DNA of 33,250 nucleotides from Rhodoferax sp. (GCF_028689305.1 NZ_JAQTWM010000035.1:1-33250); one strand, 5' to 3'. Counted from the stretch's first letter, positions 1-12,872 are shown. Program-made: numbers and translations. The notes: generated from the sequence alone by a model not told the origin.

Positions 1-1
1 C

Positions 2-645
2 GTCAACCGTGCGACCGAAGCCGTCACCGGCCATCTGCGTGAAGAACTCATTGGCAGTGACTTTTCCAGCTATTTCACCGACCCAAGCGAGGCCAGCCGG
101 GGTTACCAGAAGGTGTTTTCCGAAGGCCGCGTCAAGGACTATCCGCTGGCCATCCGCCATGTCTCGGGCGCCGTCACCGAGGTGCTGTACAACGCCAACC
201 TCTACCGCACCGAAACCGGTGAAGTGGCAGGCGTTTTTGCCGCCGCGCGCGACATCACCGAGCGCAAGCAGGCTGAAGAGGCGCTGCGCCGGGCCTCCCT
301 CTACGCCCGCAGCCTGATCGAGGCTAGCCTTGACCCCCTGGTGACGATCAGCCCCGAGGGCAAGATCACAGACGTCAACCGGGCCACCGAAGCCGTCACC
401 GGCCGCCTGCGTGAAGAACTCATCGGCAGTGACTTTTCCAGCTATTTCACCGACCCAGGTGAAGCCAGCCGGGGTTACCAGAAGGTGTTTTCCGAAGGCA
501 GCGTCAAGGACTACCCGCTGGCCATCCGCCATGTTTCTGGCACCATCACCGAAGTGCTCTACAACGCCAGCCTCTACCGCAATGAGGCCGGTGAAGTAGC
601 AGGCATTTTTGCCGCCGCGCGCGACATCACCGAACGCAAGAAAGC
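2..645 (+). repeat. Tandem in-frame PAS-domain duplication, 372-base period
   Basis: The segment beginning at 2 (GTCAACCG) recurs at 374 with the same phase, a period of 372 bases or 124 codons. The two copies run in parallel to about 645 with only around eight to ten amino-acid differences over some 92 residues. The second copy is preceded by a full PAS N-terminus (about 300-373) that must also precede the first copy beyond the left edge. The DNA similarity points to a recent internal duplication or to homogenisation by recombination. Confidence 0.9.
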
Positions 646-1201
646 CGAGGATGAAATCAAACATCTGGCCTTTTTTGACCCGCTGACCAAACTGGCCAAC
701 CGGCGCATGTTGCATGAGCATCTGAAACAGGCCATGGCAGCCAGCAAGCGCAACCGTCAATACGGGGCCGTCATGCTGCTGGACCTGGACAACTTCAAGC
801 CACTCAACGATCTGCACGGCCACGACGCCGGTGACCTGCTGCTGGTGGAAGTGGCACGGCGGCTGAAAAGCTGTGTTCGTGAAACAGACACCGTGGCCCG
901 GGTGGGCGGCGACGAGTTTGTGGTGCTGGTCGGCCAGCTCAACACCGACCCAACCCGCTCAGCCGCAGAAGCCGCCATGACTGCCGAAAAGATTCGTGCG
1001 ATCCTGGCCCAGCCCTATACCTTCAGCATCGAGCATGAAGGCGCTGCAGCCAGCAGGGTTGAACACCACTGCACAGCGTCCATCGGGGTGGCGTTGTTCA
1101 GGGGACATGAGTTCACGCAGGATGATGTGCTCAAACGCGCCGATACCGCGATGTATCAGGCCAAGGAAAGTGGTCGTGATATGGTCCGGTTTTACCCGTG
1201 A
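2..1201 (+). CDS. Diguanylate cyclase with tandem PAS domains (5' partial)
   Basis: The frame is already open at the left edge, so the N-terminus lies outside the window. Two PAS-type sensor domains are visible, the first truncated, each ending in the PAC-like motif ARDITERK. A GGDEF domain follows from about residue 220 of the visible part. The active-site motif GGDEF is intact, and RETD sits five residues before it, the position of the RxxD allosteric inhibitory site. The protein should therefore make cyclic di-GMP from two GTP and be feedback-inhibited. No EAL domain follows; the protein ends shortly after a typical GGDEF C-terminus (AMYQAKESGRDMV). No membrane segment is present in the visible part. 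It converges on def with only 17 bases between them. The ligand of the PAS domains cannot be told from sequence. Confidence 0.93.
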   Translation, partial: VNRATEAVTGHLREELIGSDFSSYFTDPSEASRGYQKVFSEGRVKDYPLAIRHVSGAVTEVLYNANLYRTETGEVAGVFAAARDITERKQAEEALRRASLYARSLIEASLDPLVTISPEGKITDVNRATEAVTGRLREELIGSDFSSYFTDPGEASRGYQKVFSEGSVKDYPLAIRHVSGTITEVLYNASLYRNEAGEVAGIFAAARDITERKKAEDEIKHLAFFDPLTKLANRRMLHEHLKQAMAASKRNRQYGAVMLLDLDNFKPLNDLHGHDAGDLLLVEVARRLKSCVRETDTVARVGGDEFVVLVGQLNTDPTRSAAEAAMTAEKIRAILAQPYTFSIEHEGAAASRVEHHCTASIGVALFRGHEFTQDDVLKRADTAMYQAKESGRDMVRFYP

Positions 1202-1218
1202 GGGCCGGAGCGGCCAGC

Positions 1219-4897
<3,679 letters not shown>

Positions 4898-4904
4898 CGT
4901 CTGA

Positions 4905-7900
4905 TTACCCCTGATCGGCCATGTTCAGGGCCGCATCCATATCCACCGCCACAATGCGTGACACCCCCTGCTCCTGCATGGTGACACCAATGAGCTGCTC
5001 TGCCATTTCCATGGCGATCTTGTTGTGACTGATGAACAGGAACTGGGTTTCCTTGCTCATGCTCGACACCAGCTTGGCGTAACGCTCGGTGTTGGCGTCA
5101 TCCAGCGGCGCGTCCACCTCGTCGAGCAGGCAAAACGGTGCCGGGTTGAGCTGAAAGATGGCAAACACCAGCGCGATCGCGGTCAGCGCCTTTTCGCCCC
5201 CCGACAGCAGGGCGATGCTCTGGTTTTTCTTGCCCGGCGGCTGGGCGATGACCTGCACGCCCGAGTCCAGGATTTCGTCGCCGGTGATGACCAGCCGCGC
5301 ATTGCCCCCGCCAAACAGCTCGGGAAACATCTTGCCGAAGTGGCCGTTGACGGTGTTGAAGGTGCCCGAGAGCAACTCGCGGGTTTCGCCGTCAATCTTT
5401 CGGATGGCGTCTTCCAGCGTGTTCATGGCTTCCATCAAATCGGCGGTCTGGGCGTCCAGGAACTGCTTGCGCTCGCGCGCGGCCGCCAGTTCGTCCAGCG
5501 CCGCCAGGTTGACGGCACCCAGCGCGGTGATGTCGCGGTTGAGCCGGTCGATGTCCGACTGCAGACCGGTCAGGCGCACGGCACCATCGGCCACCGAGGC
5601 GGCCAACGCCTCCAGGTCGGCCTGCGCATCGGCCAGCAACTGGGTGTACTGCTCAAAACCAAGCCGGGCCGCCTGCTCCTTGAGCTGGAATTCGGTGATG
5701 CGGGCCCGCAAGGGGTCGAGCTCGCGCTCCAGTTGCATGCGCCGCTCATCACTGGCGCGCAGCTTGGCGGTCAAGTCATCGTACTGGCTGCGCTGGGCAC
5801 CGAGGTGTTTCTCGCGCTCGAGCTTCACGGCCAGCGCCTGCTGCAGGCCCCCCTGCGCCGCGGCATCATTCAGGCGGAGCAATTCTTCTTCGGCTCTTTG
5901 GGCCTCAGCCCGGACGGAATCTGCCTGTTGCGCTGCAGTTTCGATAGCACGCGAGAGCTCGGCCCGGCGTGCACCGAGGCTGCGCATGGCAAACGTGGCT
6001 TCCTGCGCCTGGCGCTCCAGCGCGCGCTGTTGTTCGCGGCATTCAGCCAGGCGCCGTTCGGCGCTGATCACGCGGTCATCCAGCTGGGCATGGCGTTCCT
6101 GGGTGTCGGCCAGTTGCATGTCGAGTTCTTCAAAACGCGCTTCAGCGCTGACACGGCGCTCCTGCAGTTCTTCCAACTGGGCGTCCACCTCGGCCAGGTC
6201 GCTGGCAATCTGCTCACTGCGCTGACGCGCCTGCTCGGCAGCCTGGGCCAGTTGCAGGGTTTCCACCTGCAGGCTGTGGGCCCGCGCCTGGGCTTCGGTG
6301 GCCTCGCGCCGGGCCGTGACCAACCGTTGCGACACGTCGGCATAAGCGGACTCGCAGCGCACCAGCGCGGCGCGGGCTTCTTCGGCGATCAGGGTCTGGG
6401 CGCGCAGCTGTTTTTCCAGGTTTTCAATCTCTTGCGCACGGGCCAGCAAGCCGGCCTGCTCAGAATCCGGCGCATAAAAACTGACGCTGTAACGCCCAAC
6501 CGCATGGCCGGTTTTGACGTAGATGAGTTGCCCGGGCTGCAGGCTGTCGCGCTGGGCCAGCGCCTCTTCCAGACTGTTGGCGGTGAAACAGCCCTGCAGC
6601 CAGTCGTCAAGCACGGCTTTCTGGCTGGCCTCATGCACCCGCAGCAGGTCAGCCAGGCGCGGCAGCGGCGAAGCGCCGTCAGCTGCACCGGCTGCCGGGG
6701 GACTGTAGAACGCCAGTTTGGCCGGCGGCACATCCTGCGCAAAAGCCCGCACCAGGTCCAGGCGGCTGACTTCCAGTGCCCCCAGGCGTTCGCGCAAGGC
6801 GCCTTCGAGCGCGTTTTCCCAGCCCTGTTCGATGTGCAGGCGGCTCCACAGCCCCTGCAGATGGTCCAGGCCCTGCTTTTGCAGCCAGGGTTGCAGTTTG
6901 CCGTCGGTCTTGACGCGCGCCTGCAAGGCCTTGAGTGCTTCCAGGCGGGCCGACAGGTCTGCCAGTCGGGCTGATTCGCTGTTGACCACCTGCTGCTGCT
7001 GGCGGCGGTTTTCATCGAGTTCCGGTGCACTGGTGTGCAGCTCGGCCAGGCGCGCCTGCGCCACTTCGGCCGCCTCCTGCGCCTGCGCCAGCTGGTTTTG
7101 CAGGTTGATCAGACGCGCTTCATCCGGTGCGGTCAGCGTCTGGCGGTCTTGCTGCAGCCGCTCGCGGCGGGTGCCCAATTGGCGCGACTGCTCGTCCAGA
7201 CTGCGCTGTTCGGCGGCCAGCACACCAATCTGCTGCTGTACCTGCGCCACGCTGGTGCGCTGTTCGCTGGAGGCGCGCTGGGCTTGGCGCAAGGCCTCCT
7301 CGAGCTCCGGCAATTGCTGGGCCTGGTCTTCCACCTGAGCGGCCAGCAACTCGTTTTTTTCTTCACCCAGCAATTCCAGCTCGGACAGGTTTTCCAGCTC
7401 CAGCTGGGCGTCCTGACTGCGTGTGGCCCACTGGGCGCTCTGCTCTTTCAGGGTCACCAGGCGCTGTTCGACCCGCTGACGGCCTTCCACCACAAAGCGG
7501 ATTTCTGCCTCCAGCCGGCCGACTTCGGTGCTGGCTTCGTACAGCAGGCCCTGCGCCTGGTTGACCTGGTCACCTGCCGCATAGTGTGCCTGGCGCACGG
7601 TTTCCAGCTCGGCCTCGATGTGGCGCAGGTCGGCCATCCGGGCTTCGAGCGCATTCACGGCACCCAGGCCGTCGGTCCTGATCCTGGCCTGTTCCGCTTC
7701 CGACTCGGCACGTTTCAAAAACCAGAGCTGCTGCTGCTTGAGCGACGCGGCTGCGGACAGGGTGTTGTACTTTTGCGCGACCTCAGCCTGTTTTTCCAGC
7801 TTGTCCAGGTTGGCGTTGAGCTCGCGCAGGATGTCTTCGACGCGGGTCAGGTTTTCTCGCGTGTCGCCCAGCCGGTTTTCGGTTTCACGGCGACGTTCCT

Positions 7901-8420
7901 TGTACTTGGAGACACCGGCGGCTTCTTCGAGAAACAGGCGCAGTTCTTCGGGTTTGCTTTCGATGATGCGGCTGATGGTGCCTTGGCCGATGATGGCGTA
8001 GGCGCGCGGACCCAGGCCGGTACCCAGAAACACGTCCTGCACGTCCCGGCGACGCACCGGCTGGTTGTTGATGTAATAACTGCTGTTGCCGTCACGCGTC
8101 AGCACCCGTTTGACGGCAATCTCGGCAAACTGGCTCCACTGGCCGCCGGCACGGTGATCATCATTGTCAAACACCAGCTCAACACTGGAACGGCTGGCGG
8201 GTTTGCGGGTGGTGGTGCCGTTGAAAATGACGTCCTGCATGGACTCGCCGCGCAGTTCCGAGGCTTTGGACTCGCCCAGCACCCAGCGCACCGCATCCAT
8301 GATGTTGGACTTGCCACAGCCGTTGGGCCCAACCACCCCGACCAGCTGGCCAGGCAGCAGAAAGTTGGTGGGTTCGGCAAACGACTTGAAGCCGGATAAC
8401 TTGATCGAATTGAGACGCAC
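4905..8420 (-). CDS. smc: Chromosome segregation ATPase SMC
   Basis: Condenses and segregates the chromosome as an ATP-driven DNA-loop machine with ScpA and ScpB. The 1171 residues show an N-terminal Walker A (GPNGCGKSN, near residue 32), a long first coiled coil rich in Q, E and A heptads, a hinge at about 510-640, a second coiled coil, and a C-terminal ABC signature LSGGEK (near 1073) followed by Walker B with LLDEVDAPLDD. Length is typical. The start is GTG: the conserved family N-terminus MRLNSIKLSGFKSF begins exactly there, although no Shine-Dalgarno sequence precedes it. It is the first gene of the smc-zipA-ligA-def run. A strong hairpin lies upstream at 8454-8484. Confidence 0.98.
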   Translation of the reverse strand: MRLNSIKLSGFKSFAEPTNFLLPGQLVGVVGPNGCGKSNIMDAVRWVLGESKASELRGESMQDVIFNGTTTRKPASRSSVELVFDNDDHRAGGQWSQFAEIAVKRVLTRDGNSSYYINNQPVRRRDVQDVFLGTGLGPRAYAIIGQGTISRIIESKPEELRLFLEEAAGVSKYKERRRETENRLGDTRENLTRVEDILRELNANLDKLEKQAEVAQKYNTLSAAASLKQQQLWFLKRAESEAEQARIRTDGLGAVNALEARMADLRHIEAELETVRQAHYAAGDQVNQAQGLLYEASTEVGRLEAEIRFVVEGRQRVEQRLVTLKEQSAQWATRSQDAQLELENLSELELLGEEKNELLAAQVEDQAQQLPELEEALRQAQRASSEQRTSVAQVQQQIGVLAAEQRSLDEQSRQLGTRRERLQQDRQTLTAPDEARLINLQNQLAQAQEAAEVAQARLAELHTSAPELDENRRQQQQVVNSESARLADLSARLEALKALQARVKTDGKLQPWLQKQGLDHLQGLWSRLHIEQGWENALEGALRERLGALEVSRLDLVRAFAQDVPPAKLAFYSPPAAGAADGASPLPRLADLLRVHEASQKAVLDDWLQGCFTANSLEEALAQRDSLQPGQLIYVKTGHAVGRYSVSFYAPDSEQAGLLARAQEIENLEKQLRAQTLIAEEARAALVRCESAYADVSQRLVTARREATEAQARAHSLQVETLQLAQAAEQARQRSEQIASDLAEVDAQLEELQERRVSAEARFEELDMQLADTQERHAQLDDRVISAERRLAECREQQRALERQAQEATFAMRSLGARRAELSRAIETAAQQADSVRAEAQRAEEELLRLNDAAAQGGLQQALAVKLEREKHLGAQRSQYDDLTAKLRASDERRMQLERELDPLRARITEFQLKEQAARLGFEQYTQLLADAQADLEALAASVADGAVRLTGLQSDIDRLNRDITALGAVNLAALDELAAARERKQFLDAQTADLMEAMNTLEDAIRKIDGETRELLSGTFNTVNGHFGKMFPELFGGGNARLVITGDEILDSGVQVIAQPPGKKNQSIALLSGGEKALTAIALVFAIFQLNPAPFCLLDEVDAPLDDANTERYAKLVSSMSKETQFLFISHNKIAMEMAEQLIGVTMQEQGVSRIVAVDMDAALNMADQG

Positions 8421-8453
8421 AGGAGTTGGTGAAGCTGGAAGAGCGGCAAATTT

Positions 8454-8484
8454 GCAGCCGCCGGCCCCGTCAGGCCGGGGCTGC
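8454..8484 (-). terminator. Strong GC-rich hairpin between dusA and smc
   Basis: Read on the minus strand, GCAGCC-CCGGCC pairs with GGCCGG-C-GGCTGC around a TGACGG loop: 12 base pairs with one bulged C. The bases that follow are AAATTT and not a run of T, so it is not a canonical intrinsic terminator. It could weaken read-through from dusA or protect the smc message. Confidence 0.45.
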
Positions 8485-8540
8485 GCGGCAAACCATCATG
8501 ATAACGTGCCCTCGTATCGGCACACGGGCGCTGGCTTTGT

Positions 8541-9527
8541 TCAGCTGGCGCGCGCCAAGGCCATCACCTGGCCCGGCGGCAAGCGCTTGAGGCTGTGATC
8601 ACTCCACACCCGCCGCCAGTGTCGTGCGCCGGGCAGACCGTGGCGCAAGCCAAGCATGTGGCGGGCTATTGTGGGCCAGAGGGTGCCATGGGCGGCGGCT
8701 TCGCGCACCATGTAGTCCACCATCTGTTGCTCAACGGTCTCCCGGCATAGGGGGGCAGACTGTGCCTCGCCGAAAAAAGCGGCATCCCACTGGCTGAGCC
8801 ACCAGGGGTTGTGATAGGCCTCCCGGCCAAGCATGACACCGTCAACCTGGGCCAGGTGTGTCTGCATCTGTTCCGTGGTGGTGACACCCCCATTGAGCAC
8901 GACCACCAAATGGGGAAAGTCGCGTTTGAGCCGGTAGGCCCAGTCATAACGCAATGGCGGGATTTCCCGGTTGTCCTTGGGGCTCAAGCCCTTGAGCCAG
9001 GCATTGCGGGCGTGCACGATAAAAGTGCCGCATCCGGCCTGGCTCACCGCGCCAACAAAATCACGCACAAACTCATAACTCTCCACCTGGTCAATGCCAA
9101 TGCGGTGCTTGACCGTGACCGGAACGTCCACCCTGTCCACCATGGCTTTGACACAGTCAGCCACCAGTTGTGGCTCCGTCATCAGACAGGCGCCAAAAGC
9201 ACCACGCTGCACCCGTTCGCTCGGGCAGCCACAGTTGAGATTGATCTCCGTATAACCCCACTGCTCGCCAAGCTTGGCGCAGTGGGCCAAATCTGCCGGA
9301 TCGCTGCCGCCCAGTTGCAGGGCCACCGGTTGCTCTTCAGCATTGAATTGGAGGTGACGGGTCACGTCGCCATGAATCAGTGCGCCCGTGGTCACCATTT
9401 CGGTGTACAGCAGCGCCCGCTGCGACAGCAGTCGATGGAAATAACGGCAATGACGGTCGGTCCAATCGAGCATTGGCGCGACAGACACGCGCCATCGCTC
9501 GGAGTTCACAGGTGGGGATGGAAGCAT
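8541..9527 (-). CDS. dusA: tRNA-dihydrouridine(20/20a) synthase DusA
   Basis: FMN-dependent enzyme that reduces uridines 20 and 20a in the tRNA D-loop with NADPH. The subgroup is set by motifs I recognise from E. coli DusA: VAPMLDWTDRHCR near the N-terminus, NCGCPSERVQ with the catalytic Cys near residue 101, and HARNAWLKGLSPKDNREIPP, which is characteristic of DusA rather than DusB or DusC. I chose the ATG at 9527 (328 residues). An in-frame GTG at 9551 would add eight residues, and neither has a clear ribosome binding site. The palindrome TGGGCA-GAATTA-TGCCCA (9527-9544) sits right at the start. It is followed on the same strand by smc after 120 bases and preceded by the TauE-like gene. Confidence 0.95.
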   Translation of the reverse strand: MLPSPPVNSERWRVSVAPMLDWTDRHCRYFHRLLSQRALLYTEMVTTGALIHGDVTRHLQFNAEEQPVALQLGGSDPADLAHCAKLGEQWGYTEINLNCGCPSERVQRGAFGACLMTEPQLVADCVKAMVDRVDVPVTVKHRIGIDQVESYEFVRDFVGAVSQAGCGTFIVHARNAWLKGLSPKDNREIPPLRYDWAYRLKRDFPHLVVVLNGGVTTTEQMQTHLAQVDGVMLGREAYHNPWWLSQWDAAFFGEAQSAPLCRETVEQQMVDYMVREAAAHGTLWPTIARHMLGLRHGLPGARHWRRVWSDHSLKRLPPGQVMALARAS

Positions 9528-9566
9528 GGGCAGAATTATGCCCAGTGGCACACGTCGGCCAGACGT

Positions 9567-10244
9567 TCAGGGCACTGCGCACCAGGGGGCATTGTTGTGC
9601 GCGTAGGCCATCCACAAGGCCCAGACGGAACTGGCCGCCAGCGCCAGTCCGGCAAGCCGCACCCCCCAGTCGCCGGACCCATTGCCCTTGAGACGCAGCC
9701 AGAGCCAGGGACCCAGCATCATGGACACGCTGGTCCCGGCCGCAAACAGTGCCATGACCACGGCGCCATCAAGAGCGTGTCCGGTCAGGCCGGCAACCAG
9801 CAAGGCCGAATACAGCAGGCCACAAGGCAGGAAACTCCACAGGGCACCAATGATCAACGGCGCACCACGGCCCCGGCCCAACGCCAGGCCACGCGCGCCC
9901 TGCCACAGCCTTTTACCAGCCTGCTCGAGCCAGACGGGTTGCTGGGCTTTCCAAAGTAGCAGCAAGCCCAGCACCATGGCGGCAACATGAAACAGGGTCC
10001 AGACCGGACGCAGAGCAGCGGATTGAACCGTTAACCAGCCCAGCCCCTGCATGGATGCCGCAGCCAGTGCGCCCAGAGCGGAGTAGCCAATCACACGCCC
10101 CATCTGAAAAGACCACATGGCGAAGGACTTTTTGTCGCCCGCCGCCTGCCCAATGCCAGCGCAGGCTGCACCACACATGGCAATGCAGTGCGGACCACCC
10201 GCCAAGCCCATCAGCAAGGCGGTCATCGCCAGAGAAGTTTGCAT
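9567..10244 (-). CDS. TauE/SafE-type (DsbD-like) membrane protein of the cbb3 cluster
   Basis: A 225-residue integral membrane protein with about six hydrophobic segments. The first helix carries GGPHCIAMCGAAC (His19, Cys20, Met23, Cys24, Cys28), a potential copper- or thiol-handling motif seen in the COG2836 type of 'sulfite exporter TauE/SafE' proteins. Database names suggest sulfite export. Its place 9 bases after hemN and next to fnr and the cbb3 genes instead suggests a role in metal or redox handling for cytochrome oxidase assembly; that is inference from context. The ATG has only a weak upstream Shine-Dalgarno, so translation may depend on hemN. Confidence 0.85.
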   Translation of the reverse strand: MQTSLAMTALLMGLAGGPHCIAMCGAACAGIGQAAGDKKSFAMWSFQMGRVIGYSALGALAAASMQGLGWLTVQSAALRPVWTLFHVAAMVLGLLLLWKAQQPVWLEQAGKRLWQGARGLALGRGRGAPLIIGALWSFLPCGLLYSALLVAGLTGHALDGAVVMALFAAGTSVSMMLGPWLWLRLKGNGSGDWGVRLAGLALAASSVWALWMAYAHNNAPWCAVP

Positions 10245-10253
10245 CAGGCAAAT

Positions 10254-11651
10254 TTAAAGGATTTTGGAAAACTTGGCGCGCGTACGGTCAGTTTGCAGAT
10301 AACGATCAAATACCATGGCTACTGCCCGGACGAAGAACCAACCCTTGGCTGTCACCTGGATGCCGGCGGCGTCGAACTCCACCAGGCCCTGCTCGGCCTG
10401 TCCCGCCAGCGTCTCCATTTCTTTGGCGAAATATTGTTTGAAATCCACCAAATACGCCAGCTCTATGGATTCGTAGGTCACGCGACCCTGGCACATCAAG
10501 GCCATGATGACGGCGCGACGGACCAGATCATCCCGCGACAATGCCAACCCCCGCACTACCGGGAACTGCCCTTGATCGAGAAAGTCGTAATATTCTTCGA
10601 GCGTTTTGGCATTCTGGCTGTAGGTGGCCCCCACACGGCCAATGGAAGACACGCCCAGGCCGATCAGATCGCAATCAGGCTGCGTGCTGTAACCCTGGAA
10701 ATTGCGGTGCAGGCGCCCCTGGCGCTTGGCGATTGCCAAAGAATCATTGGGTAAGGCAAAGTGATCCATACCGATATAAACGTAACCCGCTGCCATGAAA
10801 GCGGCCATGGACCGCGCCAACATCGACACCTTGGCCGCAGCTGTTGGGATTTCCACTGAAGAGATCCGACGCTGGGGTTTGAATCGCTCGGGCAAATGGG
10901 CATAGGCATACAGGGCAATCCGATCAGGCTTGAGTTCGGTAATTTGCGCCAAGGTCCGGTCAAACGACTCGGGCGTCTGCTCCGGCAAGCCATAAATCAG
11001 GTCCACGTTCACCGACTCAAAACCACGTTGTCGCGCCGCATCAACCAGGGCAAACACCTGCTCTGCTGGCTGGATGCGGTGCACTGCTTTCTGCACGGCA
11101 GGATCAAAGTCCTGTACCCCAAAACTCAGGCGGTTAAAACCCAATTCAGCCAGCACATCGAGCCGCCCGGCATCAATGGTCCGTGGGTCGATCTCAATGG
11201 AGTATTCGCCGCCGGCAGACAGACTGAAGCTGCGACGGAGCATATCCATCAGCTCACGCAGTTCGGCATCGGATAAAAAGGTAGGAGATCCACCGCCCAG
11301 ATGCAGCTGCGAAACGGCTTGACCAACGCCCATGTGGCGGGTATGTAAATCAATCTCCCGGCTCAGGTATCGCAGATAAGCTGCGGCACGATCATGATGT
11401 TTGGTGATGATCTTGTTGCAGGCACAGTAATAACAAAGCGACTCACAAAATGGAATGTGAACATAAAGCGAAAGCGGCAATGCCAAAGCAGCGGCCCCTG
11501 AACGACGTTGTTCCAGCGCCTGGATGTAATCCTCTGCCGTGAAGGCTTCAACGAAGCGGTCTGCAGTTGGATAGGAGGTATAGCGCGGCCCCGACACATC
11601 ATATTGTCGAATCAGGCTCTCAGAAATTGGCACTACATCACTCGCGATCAT
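10254..11651 (-). CDS. hemN: Oxygen-independent coproporphyrinogen III oxidase HemN
   Basis: Radical-SAM enzyme that converts coproporphyrinogen III to protoporphyrinogen IX without oxygen, supplying haem for the cbb3 oxidase under low oxygen. The 465-residue protein has the HemN pattern HIPFC-ESLC-YYC: Cys69, Cys73 and Cys76 for the 4Fe-4S cluster, with an extra Cys78. LHLGGGSPTF and the HemN C-terminal domain follow. The ATG at 11651 has a good Shine-Dalgarno (AAAGGA, 7 bases away). A perfect FNR box lies about 50-65 bases upstream of the start, shared with the divergent fnr gene. The TauE-like gene follows after 9 bases. Confidence 0.97.
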   Translation of the reverse strand: MIASDVVPISESLIRQYDVSGPRYTSYPTADRFVEAFTAEDYIQALEQRRSGAAALALPLSLYVHIPFCESLCYYCACNKIITKHHDRAAAYLRYLSREIDLHTRHMGVGQAVSQLHLGGGSPTFLSDAELRELMDMLRRSFSLSAGGEYSIEIDPRTIDAGRLDVLAELGFNRLSFGVQDFDPAVQKAVHRIQPAEQVFALVDAARQRGFESVNVDLIYGLPEQTPESFDRTLAQITELKPDRIALYAYAHLPERFKPQRRISSVEIPTAAAKVSMLARSMAAFMAAGYVYIGMDHFALPNDSLAIAKRQGRLHRNFQGYSTQPDCDLIGLGVSSIGRVGATYSQNAKTLEEYYDFLDQGQFPVVRGLALSRDDLVRRAVIMALMCQGRVTYESIELAYLVDFKQYFAKEMETLAGQAEQGLVEFDAAGIQVTAKGWFFVRAVAMVFDRYLQTDRTRAKFSKIL

Positions 11652-11703
11652 GAATATTCCTTTACAGACTGGTTGAATATGCCGTTTAAATTGCGACTAA
11701 ATC

Positions 11704-11717
11704 TTGATCCTGATCAA
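11704..11717. promoter_or_regulatory. Perfect FNR box between hemN and fnr
   Basis: TTGATCCTGATCAA matches the FNR consensus TTGAT-N4-ATCAA in all ten fixed positions. It lies in the 142-base gap between divergent hemN and fnr. It could activate hemN, and could activate or repress fnr itself (autoregulation is known for fnr in other bacteria). Confidence 0.88.
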
Positions 11718-11793
11718 CTAAGCGGTAAAAATCATCACCATCCACTTTGACTCACATCAGTAGTTTGAGCGGAACAATGTCAAAATCGCAGTC

Positions 11794-12504
11794 ATGAATC
11801 CCGACACCATCAAGATTGCCTGTGCGAACTGCAACATGCGTGAGCTCTGCATGCCAATCGGCCTGAGTCACGAAGAGTTGAACCGGATTGACGAGCTCAT
11901 TGGTGCACGCCGAAAAATCAAACGTGGGGAAACGCTCTTTCACAACGGGGAACGTTTTACCAATCTCTATGCCATCCGGACAGGTTTTTTCAAAACCTGC
12001 ATCATCTCTGAGGATGGTCGCGACCAGGTCACTGGTTTTCAGATGGCCGGCGAAATCATCGGGTTGGACGGTATCGTGAATGACCACCACACTTGTGACG
12101 CCGTAGCCCTTGAAGACGCTGAAATTTGCGCCATGCCATTTGCACAGATTGAAGACCTTTCGCGTGAAGTGAACGCACTGCAGCACCACGTACACAAGAT
12201 CATGAGTCGAGAGATCGTGCGCGAACACGGTGTGATGCTGCTGCTGGGCAGCATGCGCGCAGAGGAACGTCTGGCTGCTTTCCTGTTGAATTTGGCACAG
12301 CGCCTCCATTCGCGTGGGTTTTCACAGTCCGAACTGGTTCTGCGTATGACCCGCGAAGAAATCGGCAGTTATCTGGGCCTCAAGCTGGAAACCATCAGCC
12401 GCACCTTTTCCAGATTTGTGGATGAAGGCATTGTTGATGTCAAGCAGCGCCACGTCCACATTCTCAACACGGCAGCATTGCAGGACATCGTCAACCCGAA
12501 GTAA
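11794..12504 (+). CDS. fnr: Fnr family oxygen-sensing transcription regulator
   Basis: CRP/FNR regulator of 236 residues. N-terminal cysteines Cys10, Cys13 and Cys19 (CANCNMRELC) plus Cys112 in EICAMPF correspond to Cys20, Cys23, Cys29 and Cys122 of E. coli FNR. The protein should therefore carry an oxygen-labile 4Fe-4S cluster, dimerise and bind DNA without oxygen. The cyclic-nucleotide-like beta-roll spans about 25-140. The C-terminal helix-turn-helix contains EIGSYLGLKLETISRTFSRF, with the E..SR recognition residues that read TTGAT half sites, which agrees with the three FNR boxes found nearby. It is divergent from hemN and ends 36 bases before the convergent FixH-like gene; I see no terminator between them. 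Confidence 0.96.
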   Translation: MNPDTIKIACANCNMRELCMPIGLSHEELNRIDELIGARRKIKRGETLFHNGERFTNLYAIRTGFFKTCIISEDGRDQVTGFQMAGEIIGLDGIVNDHHTCDAVALEDAEICAMPFAQIEDLSREVNALQHHVHKIMSREIVREHGVMLLLGSMRAEERLAAFLLNLAQRLHSRGFSQSELVLRMTREEIGSYLGLKLETISRTFSRFVDEGIVDVKQRHVHILNTAALQDIVNPK

Positions 12505-12540
12505 TCACCCGCCACCGGAATCTGGAGCGGAACATTGGTG

Positions 12541-12813
12541 TTACTTTGAAATAGGCACAGTGCCTGTAGCGGCATGATTTCGACCTTGCAGGGCAGGTGC
12601 TTTGCTGCCTTGCACAGTCTCCAATCCCTGCTTTTTGTGCGCCTCGATGCTTTGCCGATAGGACTCGTCCGACACAATTTCATTCGGACTGGACGTTGCC
12701 AGGTACAAAGTGACGAATCCGGCCACGATGACGATGGCCGGACCGGCAATCACGAGCCAAACATGGCCAAACCGCCACCAGGCATCGGGATTTTTCACAC
12801 CACTGTTGTGCAT
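12541..12813 (-). CDS. FixH-like (CcoH-type) small membrane protein
   Basis: A 90-residue protein with one membrane helix at about residues 16-38 (HVWLVIAGPAIVIVAGFVTLYLA) and a short hydrophilic tail containing LQGRNHAA, a pattern I associate with betaproteobacterial FixH proteins. FixH/CcoH stabilises the cbb3 subunits during assembly in the inner membrane. The ATG has a GGAG Shine-Dalgarno 8 bases away. It is the last gene of the cbb3 block but is separated from ccoP by 162 bases holding two terminators, where ccoG would normally be. It converges on fnr. The assignment is by topology and position. Confidence 0.78.
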   Translation of the reverse strand: MHNSGVKNPDAWWRFGHVWLVIAGPAIVIVAGFVTLYLATSSPNEIVSDESYRQSIEAHKKQGLETVQGSKAPALQGRNHAATGTVPISK

Positions 12814-12872
12814 TCAAACTTCTCCACATCTAGGGCCACCAGCCCGTTTTGTCGCTGTAACGACCATTTCAC

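Noticed and set aside
11738..11751. Second FNR-like site TTGACTCACATCAG upstream of fnr
   Set aside because: Two mismatches in the fixed positions, and the perfect box lies 20 bases away. It may instead contain part of a -35 element; the evidence is too weak to annotate.
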